Source: Anaerosalibacter sp. Marseille-P3206 (GTDB taxonomy: Bacteria; Bacillota; Clostridia; Tissierellales; Sporanaerobacteraceae). From it: a stretch of 64,000 nucleotides of DNA. Shown here piece by piece: positions 1-9,000 of this stretch. The notes beneath the pieces were generated by a model, which saw only the letters and a program-made list of their open reading frames with translations, was not told the DNA's origin and searched no databases. Position 1 is the stretch's first letter; every line of letters starts with the position of its first letter. A program made the position numbers and the translations under genes. The stretch is taken from assembly GCF_900155565.1 (NCBI RefSeq), contig NZ_FUHM01000002.1:1550001-1614000 (forward strand), given 5' to 3'.

Positions 1-611
1 TTGACGAAAGCTATAAGAATGGTTTTAGATGTATGGAACTTAATTTTCAGTGGACAAGCGATGAGAAACTAGTACTACTTCAGGATTGGGAAGGATCAGT
101 TAAAAAGTTGTTCAATGTAGAGCCAAAGAAATACAGCCTTGAAGAATTTAAAAGTTTTGTAATGATAAATGGTTTAAAACAGATGACTTTGGAAGATTTA
201 GCAAGTTGGATGAGAGATCATATAGATGCTTACATTATTACAACTATAAAAGAAGAAAATGTTAAAGCTTTAAAGTATATAAGGGATAACTATCCTGATA
301 TACAGGATAGAATTATACCTCAGATAAGGTATACAGGCGAATACTATCCAGTACTTGCTCAAAAATATAGAAATATAATATTTAATCTATCCCTTGGCAA
401 GTATTCTGATGAAGAAGTAATAGACTTTTTAAATATTTATAAGCATTTTGCTGTAGTTATGCCAGTTGATAAAGCGAAGGGAGATTTTCCTCAAAAGCTG
501 AAAGAACAAGGAGTTCGTTCTTATGCCTATGTAGTAGGGGATGAAAAAGCAAAAGAAAGGTTGGGGAAAAACGGTGTATTTGGATTCTACACCCACAATC
601 TAGCACCATAA
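1..611 (+). CDS. GDPD-like protein, 5' end outside window
   Basis: The frame is open from the first base of the window (reading ...DESYKNGFRC before the first ATG at 33), so this is the C-terminal ~200 residues of a longer gene, not a 192-residue protein. The stretch MELNFQWTSDEKLVLLQDW matches the region of glycerophosphodiester phosphodiesterases that normally reads E-x-D...TSDGKLV..HDW, and the end (YAYVVGDEKAKERLGKNGVFGFYT) fits the last strand of the TIM barrel. In known enzymes the E-x-D pair binds metal and the HD histidine is catalytic. Here they read E-L-N and Q-D, so this copy may be catalytically inactive. Family is fairly sure; activity is doubtful. The first catalytic motif lies outside the window. 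Confidence 0.7.
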   Translation, partial: DESYKNGFRCMELNFQWTSDEKLVLLQDWEGSVKKLFNVEPKKYSLEEFKSFVMINGLKQMTLEDLASWMRDHIDAYIITTIKEENVKALKYIRDNYPDIQDRIIPQIRYTGEYYPVLAQKYRNIIFNLSLGKYSDEEVIDFLNIYKHFAVVMPVDKAKGDFPQKLKEQGVRSYAYVVGDEKAKERLGKNGVFGFYTHNLAP

Positions 612-690
612 AGGGACAAATGCGACAAAGGGGACGGTTTGAAGTGACCACAGTACCGATATTTAATTCGATTGCTTGAAATTGAAGTCA
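612..690. repeat. GGGGAC-type interspersed repeat remnant
   Basis: Directly after the GDPD-like stop codon is a short G-rich stretch containing GACAAATGCGACAAAGGGGACGG-like sequence (612-645). The phrases GCGACA and GGGGAC recur after other genes here (8169-8194, 10071-10112, 17500-17562, 18515-18545). It looks like a remnant of an intergenic repeat family; nothing coding is visible. Confidence 0.4.
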
Positions 691-732
691 AAAAAAGAAA
701 TAGTCAGGTTAAAAGCCTAGCTATTTCTTTTT
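691..732. terminator. Bidirectional terminator
   Basis: An inverted repeat (AAAAGAAATAG at 692-703, CTATTTCTTTTT at 721-731) with inner AGG/CCT pairing is flanked by A-rich and T-rich runs. It lies 5 bp past the minus-strand peptide-binding gene and could also stop plus-strand transcripts. Confidence 0.75.
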
Positions 733-736
733 CACA

Positions 737-2431
737 TTATTGTTCTATTTCAATATTTGATATTATACTTGGATTAGTAAACTCTACAAAAGACGAAGTA
801 TTCCAATTCTTAACACGAGCATTTACTGCTTGCCATTCTAAGTTTTGAGTTAAGAACATATATGGCAATTCTTCATTCATTAATTTAACCCATTTTTGAT
901 AAATTTCAACACGTTTTTTGAGGTCAAATTCTTTTCTACCAGCTTCTAACAATTTATCATTTTCTTCATTTCTAAATCCTACTGAGTTATTTCCTGAAGG
1001 AATGTCTTGTGAAGAATGGAATAATTCTAATGCATCTGGGTCTATAGTTAATGACCAAGCCATGTTGTATATATCAAATTTATGTTGGTCATATATTTTT
1101 TCTATTAGTGTAATGAAATCTATTGAATTTACTTCTACTTTAACACCAATCTTTTTCCAATCAGATTTTAACATTGGAATCATAGTTTCAACATACTTAC
1201 TGTCCGTGTAAGTATCCCATACAAAGCTTAATTTCAGACCGTTTTTTTGCCTGATGCCATCTTTGCCAAGTTTCCATCCAGCTTTTTCAAGAAGTGCTAT
1301 AGCTTTATTTGAATCATATTTGTATTCGTTAATATCAGTTGTATATGCCCATGATGATTTAGAAACCGGTACATTACATACTTTGGCATAACCATTATAG
1401 TATTTATCAATGAATTTTTGTCTATTAAATCCATAAGTCAATGCTTGACGTACTCTCTTGTCAGCAAGTCTTGGATCTCTTAAGTTCCATCCCATGTATC
1501 CATAACCGTTTTGAGGATATTCTACAATATTTACAAATTTAGTACCATTTATAATTTTTTTATTATTTTCATTTGGAGAAATTTGAACTTGAACATCTAT
1601 TGTTCCTTTTTTAATTTCTGACATAGATGTCAAGTTATTATTAAATTTAAAAATTATTTTTTTTACTTTCGGTGATCTTAAAAAATAATTTGGGTTAGCT
1701 TTAAATTCTACATATTGTTTTGGTTCGAATTTTTCAAGTACATAAGGACCTGAACCAAGTGGTGTTTGCATTTGTTCTTTTATAACTTCTATATTTCCTT
1801 TTTTAAAGTCTGGGAAAACATGTTTAGGCATTATTGCAAAGCTACAATCCCAAATATGTGTTGCAAGTGCTTCTGTAAATGTAAATGAAATTGTATAGTC
1901 GTCAATTACTTTGATACCTTCAATATTTTCAGCATCACCATCTCTATACTCTTTAAGTCCTACAATTTGGCTAACTTGATCTGCATATCTTCCATCATAA
2001 GTAGAATCGCATAGAACCTTATAAGTAAATTCAATATCATTTGCTGTTAGTGGTTCTCCGTCACTAAACTTTACATCATCTCTTAAATGGAAGGTATAAG
2101 TCTTGTGATCTTTAGATAGTTCCCAATTTTTTGCTACATGAGGTATTGGGTTACCCTGTTTATTATTACTAATAAGGCTATCATATACCATATTTACAAC
2201 ATATCCATCAGGTACTGTACTGTAGTAAATAGGTAAGAAATTACCTCTTACTTCAGGCATGCCAATTATAAGAGCATCTGAATCTTTCCTTGTTTTAGCT
2301 GGATTTTGAACTGTTTTTTTTGATTCATTTGCAGAATTTGCTAGTAATAGTTCATCTTTTTCTGCGTAACCTGTTGATAATAATGATAAAATTAGCACAA
2401 GTGAAAGCATTAAAACTAACTTTTTTTTCAT
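737..2431 (-). CDS. ABC transporter substrate-binding protein, oligopeptide/dipeptide family 5
   Basis: This 564-residue exported protein belongs to the SBP_bac_5 family (OppA/DppA/AppA type), which captures peptides outside the membrane and passes them to an ABC permease. Family signatures are visible: VKFSDGEPLTANDIEFTYK near residue 125, the GSGPYVLEKFEP segment near residue 225, and the VRQALTYGFNRQKFI segment near residue 330. The start at 2431 has a GGGGG ribosome site about 9 bases upstream. The N-terminus is a Sec signal (KKKLVLMLSLVLILSLLS), but no lipobox cysteine follows, unusual for a Gram-positive binding protein. No permease or ATPase gene lies next to it, so it is an orphan component here. 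Confidence 0.9.
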   Translation of the reverse strand: MKKKLVLMLSLVLILSLLSTGYAEKDELLLANSANESKKTVQNPAKTRKDSDALIIGMPEVRGNFLPIYYSTVPDGYVVNMVYDSLISNNKQGNPIPHVAKNWELSKDHKTYTFHLRDDVKFSDGEPLTANDIEFTYKVLCDSTYDGRYADQVSQIVGLKEYRDGDAENIEGIKVIDDYTISFTFTEALATHIWDCSFAIMPKHVFPDFKKGNIEVIKEQMQTPLGSGPYVLEKFEPKQYVEFKANPNYFLRSPKVKKIIFKFNNNLTSMSEIKKGTIDVQVQISPNENNKKIINGTKFVNIVEYPQNGYGYMGWNLRDPRLADKRVRQALTYGFNRQKFIDKYYNGYAKVCNVPVSKSSWAYTTDINEYKYDSNKAIALLEKAGWKLGKDGIRQKNGLKLSFVWDTYTDSKYVETMIPMLKSDWKKIGVKVEVNSIDFITLIEKIYDQHKFDIYNMAWSLTIDPDALELFHSSQDIPSGNNSVGFRNEENDKLLEAGRKEFDLKKRVEIYQKWVKLMNEELPYMFLTQNLEWQAVNARVKNWNTSSFVEFTNPSIISNIEIEQ

Positions 2432-2742
2432 TTGAAATATCCCCCTTTTGTTCTTATATTTTATAGATGTGTAATTTTATTGTATTATACCATTCATTTT
2501 CCACAAAGGTCAATAGGTAATGAGTGTAAACGAAAGTTTTCTTGCATATGCCAAATGTTTTCTTGCATATTTAATTTAAAACAAATAAATGCAATATTTA
2601 TATTTTTCCCATAATGGCTAATTAAAGAGGATAAAGCAAGATTTCTTAAAATTGGGCAAAATGGAACAGTTCTTGCAAATATATATTAGCACCAGGTCTT
2701 GTAGGGCCAACCTTCGGCCCTCCAAAACAACTCAATAATTTA
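2432..2742. promoter_or_regulatory. Intergenic region with a 14-bp direct repeat
   Basis: This 311-bp gene-free stretch separates the minus-strand peptide-binding gene from the next plus-strand gene. It contains two copies of GTTTTCTTGCATAT at 2536-2549 and 2557-2570. The 21-bp spacing is two helical turns, typical of a dimeric operator. At 2700-2722 a hairpin (GTAGGGCC / GGCCCT) belongs to the intergenic repeat families of this genome. No coding potential was recognised. Confidence 0.4.
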
Positions 2743-3102
2743 GTGCCAGTCATTGACAATTATTTAACAGGAGGTGATAAAATAGATCATACCAAAAGGG
2801 TAATAGGAACTATTGAAGACTTTTTTAGCTCATATTATCAAGGTGACAGATTGAAGTTTTATAGTTTCTTTGATACTGACTTTCAACGAGCTGTACCACT
2901 AAATATTTTTCTCTATCATCCAAGGTATAACAATATTGACTTAGGAGTATTGAAAGAAATAGAGGAAATCAATGTGGTAAAGGTAGAGAATAAAGCTAAT
3001 GCTACCTTGAAAGTAGAAAGAAGAACTGAGGTAGTTTCAATAAGACTATATCTCAAAATGGAATTTGGAAAGTGGAAGATTGTAGCAAACAATGTATTTT
3101 AG
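2743..3102 (+). CDS. Small NTF2-like protein of unknown function
   Basis: The protein is 119 residues at most and appears cytoplasmic: no signal peptide, no membrane segment. The helix-rich start (IGTIEDFFSSYYQGDRLKFY) followed by alternating strands and an ending LKMEFGKWKIVANNVF resembles the NTF2/SnoaL-like alpha+beta cone fold; this is a fold-level inference. The start is uncertain. The GTG at 2743 sits in sequence resembling the AGTGCCAGGCACT repeat and has no ribosome site. A perfect AGGAGGT (2769-2775) is correctly spaced from an ATA codon at 2782, giving a 106-residue product. Either ATA is used or an original ATG has mutated. Confidence 0.55.
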   Translation: MPVIDNYLTGGDKIDHTKRVIGTIEDFFSSYYQGDRLKFYSFFDTDFQRAVPLNIFLYHPRYNNIDLGVLKEIEEINVVKVENKANATLKVERRTEVVSIRLYLKMEFGKWKIVANNVF

Positions 3103-3143
3103 TAATTGCAGTATTAAAAAAAGTAAAATAGAGGGGGATTTAC

Positions 3144-6100
3144 ATGACTAACAAGTTTATGCATAAAAAACAAACAGCTTTATTATTAGCTTTAATAATG
3201 GTACTTGCATTATTTGCACCATTAGCTGAGCAAGTAGTATTGGCAGAAGGTACATACTCTGCTCCTGAATTGAAAGTAAGTAATGATCGTATATCTCTAA
3301 CAGAAAAAAGAGAAATAGAAATAACAGTTAACCTAGGACATAAAGCAAATCTAAAAGATTTGAAATGGACACTAGGTGATAAAGCTTTTAGTGAATGGAA
3401 AAAATGGGACAAAGAGAAAAAAGATTTCGCAGGAGCACCTTGGATATCATTTGGAAAAGCACCTTATATAGATGATAAGGGATTGGTAAAAGCTACAATA
3501 AAAACTGATTTACCATTTGATACAGATGATTTAAATCCAAGACCATATCCACGTTGGGCATATATGGATTTATTAGGCAATGTGGATTTAAAAGTAACAG
3601 ATACAAAGACAAATAAATCAGTAGCTAGAGAAATAAAAATAAATTCATTTGATTCTTTCCACACTTATGATGAAATAAAACCTGCACTAGATGAAATAAT
3701 TGAAACTGCAAAACCTAAGAAAGATAGATATTTTGAACATCAAGTAATAGGTAAGAGTGTTGAAGGAAGAGATATGCATTTTATGATAATTGCCAAAAAT
3801 AAAAAAGCTGTAGACAACTATTTAAATAACACAAAATTAATAGCATTAACTAACCCTAAGAAATTTATTACTGCAATTGACAATAATACTATGGGTGAAT
3901 ATCAAGTTCCAATTTTCGTAAATAATGTTCATCCAGACGAAACTCCTGGAATAGACGCTCAAATCAGCTTAATGGAAAGATTAGCAAAAGAAGATGAAAT
4001 CACATTTAAAACAGATGAAAAGAAAGAAGTTACATTAAAAGTTAGTGATATATTAGATGATGTAATAATAGTGTTTAACTTAACTCAAAACCCTGATGGA
4101 AGATACCACAACTTAAGACACAATGCAAATGGATTTGACTTAAACCGTGACAATGGATACCAAGTTCAACAAGAAACAAAAGCTTTAACAGGACAAATAG
4201 CTAAATGGAATCCACTTGTATTCTTAGATTTACATGGATTTATAAAAGAATTCTTAATTGAGCCTTGTACACCACCACATGAACCAAACTTTGAATATGA
4301 CATGTTAATGGGTGGAGTAATGAATCCAGAAACCAAAGATGTAGATGGAAAACCAGGTGCAATAGAACATGCTAGAGCAATGGGTAATGCTGGAGTTGCA
4401 AATTCAAAATACGAAGGATTCATCATGCCAATGTTTGACTATGAATTCGGATGGGATGATGGAGCATTAGGATATACAGGAGTATTCTCACAGATTCATG
4501 GTGCAATGGGACATACAGTAGAAATGCCAGATCTAAACCAACACTCCAACGATGCAGTAGTACATGCAATACTAGGTTCAATTAATTATGTAATGAACAA
4601 TAAAGATGCACTATATAAAAATCAATTAGAAATAAACAGAAGAAGTGTAGAAAATGAAGACAATAGAGCAGTAGACACATGGCATATTGATGAAACTGGA
4701 AAACAAATAGGAAGACCAAGAGGAGAAAACGAAAACTTCTTCCCAGAATATTATATTTTACCATTAGATAAAAACCTTCAAAAGAATCCACTAGAAGTAT
4801 ATCATATGGTAGAATACCTAATGAGAAACGGTGTAATAGTTGAAAAAACAACTGAAGAAGTAGAGTTTGATGGAGCTAAATATCCTAAGGGAAGTATTAT
4901 AGTGTCTATGAGTCAAGCAAAACGTGGTATTGCTAACTCTGCACTGTATGATGGTTCAGATGAATCAAGATGGGCAGGAATGTATGCGGAATTAGTTTCA
5001 AACTTCCCAGCTATGAGAGGATTTGACAAAGTAGAAGTAAGAGAAAAAGGACTATTTGATGGGAAAACAGAAGTAGTTAAAGAGGTAACTATACCAACTA
5101 CTAAGTTTAACGGTTCAGAAGAACGAATTATCATTAGAAACACAAACAATGATGCAATCAAAGCTGTAAATGCTTTACTTAAAGATGGCAAGAAAGTATC
5201 TATGATAACAGAAAGCGGTAAAAACTATGAAATGGGAGACTTTGTAGTTTCTAAAACAGATTTAAACAATGTAAAAAATGACTATTATCTTGATGTAATA
5301 GGTCTTGAAGATAGTGTAAAAACAAATGAAATTAAAGCTCCAAAGATTAAATTAACACCATCAGGATCAAATTATTCAAGTACAACAGACCACACAAGAT
5401 TTGTACTAAAAGAATTAGGATTTGAAATAGTAGAAGACAATACTGCAAATGTAATAGTTGACTCTTCAGGAAATGCAGACAAAAAAGATATAGAAGCTGG
5501 GAAGTCCTATGTAGGTATTGGCGTAGGAGGACTTTATTTTGCAAAAGAAAATAACATATTACCAGGGTTTGATTACAAAACTACAGATTATTATCATGAA
5601 GGATTAATAAAAGGTCATTATGCACAAGATAGCGTAATAAGTGCACCATATGATGAAGATGACTTTATGTATACAGCAAGTGGTTCATTTATCACAAAGG
5701 CTCCAAAAACAGCAAAAGTATTAGGAACAATAAGTGACAAAGATGATTTCTATGTAGCTGGATGGTGGCCAGGACATGATGAAGCTAAAGGACAAATATA
5801 TGCAATAACTGACAAAGTAGGACGTTCAGGAATTACATTATTTGCTGGAGACGTAACTAACAAAGCACACACTCAACACTTATTCAGAATGTTAGCAAAT
5901 GCTCTATATACTACTCAACCAGAAGATATAAAAGATATCAAAGGTCACTGGGCAGAAGCAAATATTAAAAACTTAGTACAAGATAGTGCAATCGGTGGAT
6001 ATAAAGATGGAACATTTAAACCAAACAATAAGATTACAAGAGCGGAATTTGTAACTATATTAGTTAAGGCTTTTGATTTGGAAGCAGAAGATGGAAAAGG

Positions 6101-6443
6101 AAAAGTATTTAAAGATACAAAAGAACACTGGGCAAGTGAATATATAAGAATAGCTAATGCTAATGGTATAGTTGATGGTTACAGCGATACTAAGTTCGGT
6201 CCTAATGACAATATAACTAGAGAACAAATGGCTGTAATGATAGCAAAAGCTGCAAAACTAGAAGAAGCTAAAGAAGATGTTAAATTTAAAGATGCTGATG
6301 AAATATCTTCTTGGGCAGAAACAGCAGTTAAAGTTGCAAAAGAAGCAGGAATAATAAATGGTTATGAAAACAACACATTCAGACCAAAGAACAATGCAAC
6401 AAGAGCAGAAGCAGTAACAATAATTGTTAATACAATACAATAA
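3144..6443 (+). CDS. M14-family zinc carboxypeptidase with three SLH domains
   Basis: A secreted 1099-residue protein with a ~35-residue signal peptide ending near LAEG. Its M14 catalytic domain shows the H-x-x-E zinc motif (H263, E266 in NVHPDETPG), substrate-binding NPDGR and GFDLNRD (residues 316-336), the third zinc ligand H364 in FLDLHGF and the catalytic glutamate E460 in HTVEMPD. All key residues are present, so it should be active. Residues ~925-1099 are three SLH repeats (KDIKGHWAEANIKNLV, FKDTKEHWASEYIRIA, FKDADEISSWAETAVKVA) that bind secondary cell-wall polymer. It therefore probably trims peptides at the cell surface. The ATG follows a GAGGGGG ribosome site. The gene has its own terminator. 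Confidence 0.9.
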   Translation: MTNKFMHKKQTALLLALIMVLALFAPLAEQVVLAEGTYSAPELKVSNDRISLTEKREIEITVNLGHKANLKDLKWTLGDKAFSEWKKWDKEKKDFAGAPWISFGKAPYIDDKGLVKATIKTDLPFDTDDLNPRPYPRWAYMDLLGNVDLKVTDTKTNKSVAREIKINSFDSFHTYDEIKPALDEIIETAKPKKDRYFEHQVIGKSVEGRDMHFMIIAKNKKAVDNYLNNTKLIALTNPKKFITAIDNNTMGEYQVPIFVNNVHPDETPGIDAQISLMERLAKEDEITFKTDEKKEVTLKVSDILDDVIIVFNLTQNPDGRYHNLRHNANGFDLNRDNGYQVQQETKALTGQIAKWNPLVFLDLHGFIKEFLIEPCTPPHEPNFEYDMLMGGVMNPETKDVDGKPGAIEHARAMGNAGVANSKYEGFIMPMFDYEFGWDDGALGYTGVFSQIHGAMGHTVEMPDLNQHSNDAVVHAILGSINYVMNNKDALYKNQLEINRRSVENEDNRAVDTWHIDETGKQIGRPRGENENFFPEYYILPLDKNLQKNPLEVYHMVEYLMRNGVIVEKTTEEVEFDGAKYPKGSIIVSMSQAKRGIANSALYDGSDESRWAGMYAELVSNFPAMRGFDKVEVREKGLFDGKTEVVKEVTIPTTKFNGSEERIIIRNTNNDAIKAVNALLKDGKKVSMITESGKNYEMGDFVVSKTDLNNVKNDYYLDVIGLEDSVKTNEIKAPKIKLTPSGSNYSSTTDHTRFVLKELGFEIVEDNTANVIVDSSGNADKKDIEAGKSYVGIGVGGLYFAKENNILPGFDYKTTDYYHEGLIKGHYAQDSVISAPYDEDDFMYTASGSFITKAPKTAKVLGTISDKDDFYVAGWWPGHDEAKGQIYAITDKVGRSGITLFAGDVTNKAHTQHLFRMLANALYTTQPEDIKDIKGHWAEANIKNLVQDSAIGGYKDGTFKPNNKITRAEFVTILVKAFDLEAEDGKGKVFKDTKEHWASEYIRIANANGIVDGYSDTKFGPNDNITREQMAVMIAKAAKLEEAKEDVKFKDADEISSWAETAVKVAKEAGIINGYENNTFRPKNNATRAEAVTIIVNTIQ

Positions 6444-6453
6444 AGATTGTGCG

Positions 6454-6491
6454 ATGCGACAGAGGGAAGCGATTCTCTCTGTCGCATTTTT
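6454..6491 (+). terminator. Rho-independent terminator of the M14 peptidase gene
   Basis: Arms ATGCGACAGAG (6454-6464) and CTCTGTCGCAT (6476-6486) are perfectly complementary and followed by TTTTT. Confidence 0.9.
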
Positions 6492-6570
6492 GTATAAAAA
6501 TTTCTCTAATGCAAACTAGGAGAAAATTGGATATAATGGATGCAGTATCGACAAAAAAGGAGGGCAAAAA

Positions 6571-8169
6571 ATGCAAAAGAAAAAAGTTTTTATACTGGTT
6601 TTAACAATGGTTTTAATGGTGAGTCAAGTATCTATGGCAAAATCAAATTCAGTAGGCTATGAGAAAAAGGCAGTTACTATCAACAATCAAAAGAAAACTG
6701 TAAATGTAGTGACAGTTGATTTAAATAGTTCCAATGTTCATCTAGGGGTTACAATATCCAATGACAAAATTGGTGGCCATGAAGATTTTTCTAGTATGAT
6801 AAAGAGGAAAAAGCCTGTAGCAGCTATAAACGCCAATTATTTTGATGCATATAAAACTTTGGAACCTATGGGAGCTATTTTGATAGATAATAAATTTCAA
6901 TATCTTGAAGGTAGCCCTGCATCTATGATAGTGACAAATGATGGGAAGGTTGAAATAGGTCAATACAAAATGGGCATAAATGGCTACATTAATGGATTTA
7001 GAGAAAACAATTGGAACAATGAAACCCAATCAATGGATTATAATCTATTCAAAGTATGGTATGTAAACAATGTACCAAAGGATACTAGTGGTGTATACAT
7101 ATATACTCCAGCAAGGGGAAGCAAAATAGATTTAAAGGGTGGAATAGCTATAGAAGTAATAGAAAACAAAGTCACTAAAGTAACTAAAAATGCAAAACAA
7201 GCTTCTATCCCTAAGAATGGCTATATAATATATTATGGTAACACTAAAAACTTTGAAACTTATGTAGACCAAAGATTTAAGGCAGGAAACACAATAGAAC
7301 TAGAATATGAAATTTTAGAAGCAAAAGAAAAGCCACAACAAAAGCAAGAACCAAAGGCAAACAAACCAAAACCATCATCCAAACAGACCAAACTTTATGG
7401 AAGTATCAATAAACAAACTAAAAACTATTGGTCAAATGAAAAAAATGGGATGGTATTTAATCTATTCAATGTTTGGTATATAAACACTAATCCAATTGAC
7501 TCAAGTGGAGTATATTTATATACACCAGAGAAGGGAGCTTCCCTAGAAGTAGAAGGGGGACATGCTGTTACAGTTAAAGATGGAAAAGTATCAAGTATAG
7601 CATTTGATGTAAATAAAATAGACATACCTAAAAATGGTTTTGTAATATATTTTGGTAAAGATGCAGCTGATAAAAATTATATAGAGGCAAGATTTCAAGT
7701 AGGATATACAGTTGATTTCTATGAAAAGCCAACATTAAAATTTGATACGAAAAATATAATAGCAAAAGCAGTAAAAGACAATGCCATAGCAATAGAGGAA
7801 AAAACAACAACTAAAGAAGAGCCAAAAGCAATAAAACAAAATAATATCAAATCCATAATATCTGCAGGGCCATATTTAGTGGAAAATGGAAAAGCAATTT
7901 ATGATCCAAACAAAACTGGATTCAAAGAAGATAAAATAACTAAAAACAGAGGTCAAAGATCAGCCATAGGAATAACCCAAAATAACAAATTGCTACTTGT
8001 AACAGGTTCTAATATCAATATGAAGGAATTGTCCCAAATAATGGTGAAACTAGGAGCAGTTAGTGCAATGAATCTTGATGGTGGAGCATCATCAGCACTA
8101 TATGCCAATGGAAAGACCATAACTCCAGCAGGAAGAAAACTGCATACTGTATTGATGGTATATGAATAG
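6571..8169 (+). CDS. Phosphodiester glycosidase (NAGPA) family exported protein with a duplicated internal module
   Basis: A 532-residue exported protein (signal peptide ending near SMAKS). The N-terminal part (residues ~30-130, AAINANYF near 85) and C-terminal part (residues ~425-532, NLDGGASSAL at 501-510) are the two halves of a NAGPA/DUF2233 phosphodiester glycosidase domain. That family cleaves GlcNAc-1-phosphodiesters and related links in cell-wall polymers. Between the halves lie two homologous ~113-residue modules (135-248 and 274-386). Both carry NLFxVWY, SGVYxYTP and IPKNGxxIYxG signatures and are joined by a Pro/Lys/Gln-rich linker. The modules thus sit inside the catalytic fold. 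The ATG at 6571 follows AAGGAGG. It stands alone and has its own terminator. Confidence 0.8.
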   Translation: MQKKKVFILVLTMVLMVSQVSMAKSNSVGYEKKAVTINNQKKTVNVVTVDLNSSNVHLGVTISNDKIGGHEDFSSMIKRKKPVAAINANYFDAYKTLEPMGAILIDNKFQYLEGSPASMIVTNDGKVEIGQYKMGINGYINGFRENNWNNETQSMDYNLFKVWYVNNVPKDTSGVYIYTPARGSKIDLKGGIAIEVIENKVTKVTKNAKQASIPKNGYIIYYGNTKNFETYVDQRFKAGNTIELEYEILEAKEKPQQKQEPKANKPKPSSKQTKLYGSINKQTKNYWSNEKNGMVFNLFNVWYINTNPIDSSGVYLYTPEKGASLEVEGGHAVTVKDGKVSSIAFDVNKIDIPKNGFVIYFGKDAADKNYIEARFQVGYTVDFYEKPTLKFDTKNIIAKAVKDNAIAIEEKTTTKEEPKAIKQNNIKSIISAGPYLVENGKAIYDPNKTGFKEDKITKNRGQRSAIGITQNNKLLLVTGSNINMKELSQIMVKLGAVSAMNLDGGASSALYANGKTITPAGRKLHTVLMVYE

Positions 8170-8196
8170 GACGAGGGGACAGGTTCCTCGTCCTTA
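8169..8196 (+). terminator. Hairpin terminator after the NAGPA-family gene
   Basis: GGACGAGG and CCTCGTCC form an 8-bp stem around a loop containing GGGGACAGG. Only a short TT follows, so termination may be weak. The loop carries the GGGGAC word of the local intergenic repeats. Confidence 0.55.
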
Positions 8197-8204
8197 CTGA
8201 TTGA

Positions 8205-8240
8205 AATATTGGTGCCGGGTGTTAACTTACTAAGTTATTG
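8205..8240. repeat. Left half of a dyad repeat, interrupted by the IS
   Basis: The sequence GGTGCCGGGTGTTAACTTAC...TAAGTTATTG resembles the AGTGCCAGGCACTAACTTAC...TAACTTATTGGG units at 17484 and 18464. It runs exactly to the left end of the insertion sequence. Confidence 0.55.
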
Positions 8241-8322
8241 AAAAAGGTGATAGGAGAAAAACTGATATGATACTCCATAAGTAGACAAGGTAAATAACCA
8301 AAACTACTTATGGAGGTTTTTT

Positions 8323-9000
8323 ATGGCAAAATCACCACATACTCCTGAATTTAAAGCGAAAGTATCTCAAGAATATCTTGATGGATTAGGCTCATTCCCT
8401 TTTTTAGCTAATAAATATAGTATTGGTCTGCAAACAATACAGTCATGGGTTTCCAAGTATAAACTTTATGGCATTTTAGCTTTTCAAAATAAAGCAGGAA
8501 ATAAAAAATATACTTCCGAATTTAAAACAATGTGCGTAGAAGCTGTATTATCCGGAGAAGGAAGTGTTAATGATATAACAGCAAAATATAATATTTCAAG
8601 TCGTTCTGTTTTAAGTGGTTGGATTTCAAGGTATAATGCCAATATAGAACTCAAGGATTATGATCCTAAAGGGGAGGTATATATGGCAAATTCCAGAAGA
8701 AAAACAACTATAGAAGAGCGAAAAGAAATAGTTAAATATTGTATTGAACATAATCGTAATTACAAAGAAGCAGCAAGCCTTTATGATGTTTCATACAGCC
8801 AAGTTTACTCTTGGGTTAAAAAGTATGATGATATAGGCGAAGAAGGGCTAATAGATAGACGAGGACACCATAAAAAAGATGAAGAATTAGATGAATTAGA
8901 GAAATTACGTCGAGAGAATATTAGATTAAAAAAGAAACTAGAAGAAAAAGATATGGTGGTAGAACTGCTAAAAAAAGTGAAAGAATTCGAAGGGATGTGA
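8323..9000 (+). CDS. IS3-family transposase OrfA, HTH DNA-binding subunit
   Basis: A 225-residue protein with three consecutive helix-turn-helix units (residues ~5-50, 65-105 and 125-170, each with a ...SxxxVxxWxxKY pattern). It ends in a charged coiled coil (DELEKLRRENIRLKKKLEEKDM) that acts as the leucine zipper in this family. It binds the element's terminal repeats. OrfB starts at GTG 8997, overlapping the OrfA stop in frame -1. A slippery A-AAA-AAA heptamer lies at 8970-8976 and the -1 frame is open from there into OrfB. An OrfAB fusion transposase by programmed -1 frameshifting is therefore likely, as known for IS3 elements. Confidence 0.9.
   Translation: MAKSPHTPEFKAKVSQEYLDGLGSFPFLANKYSIGLQTIQSWVSKYKLYGILAFQNKAGNKKYTSEFKTMCVEAVLSGEGSVNDITAKYNISSRSVLSGWISRYNANIELKDYDPKGEVYMANSRRKTTIEERKEIVKYCIEHNRNYKEAASLYDVSYSQVYSWVKKYDDIGEEGLIDRRGHHKKDEELDELEKLRRENIRLKKKLEEKDMVVELLKKVKEFEGM

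Noticed and set aside
2432-2614. 60-codon plus-strand frame upstream of the peptide-binding gene
   Set aside because: No ribosome site, no recognisable domain, and it overlaps the likely promoter region of the minus-strand gene.
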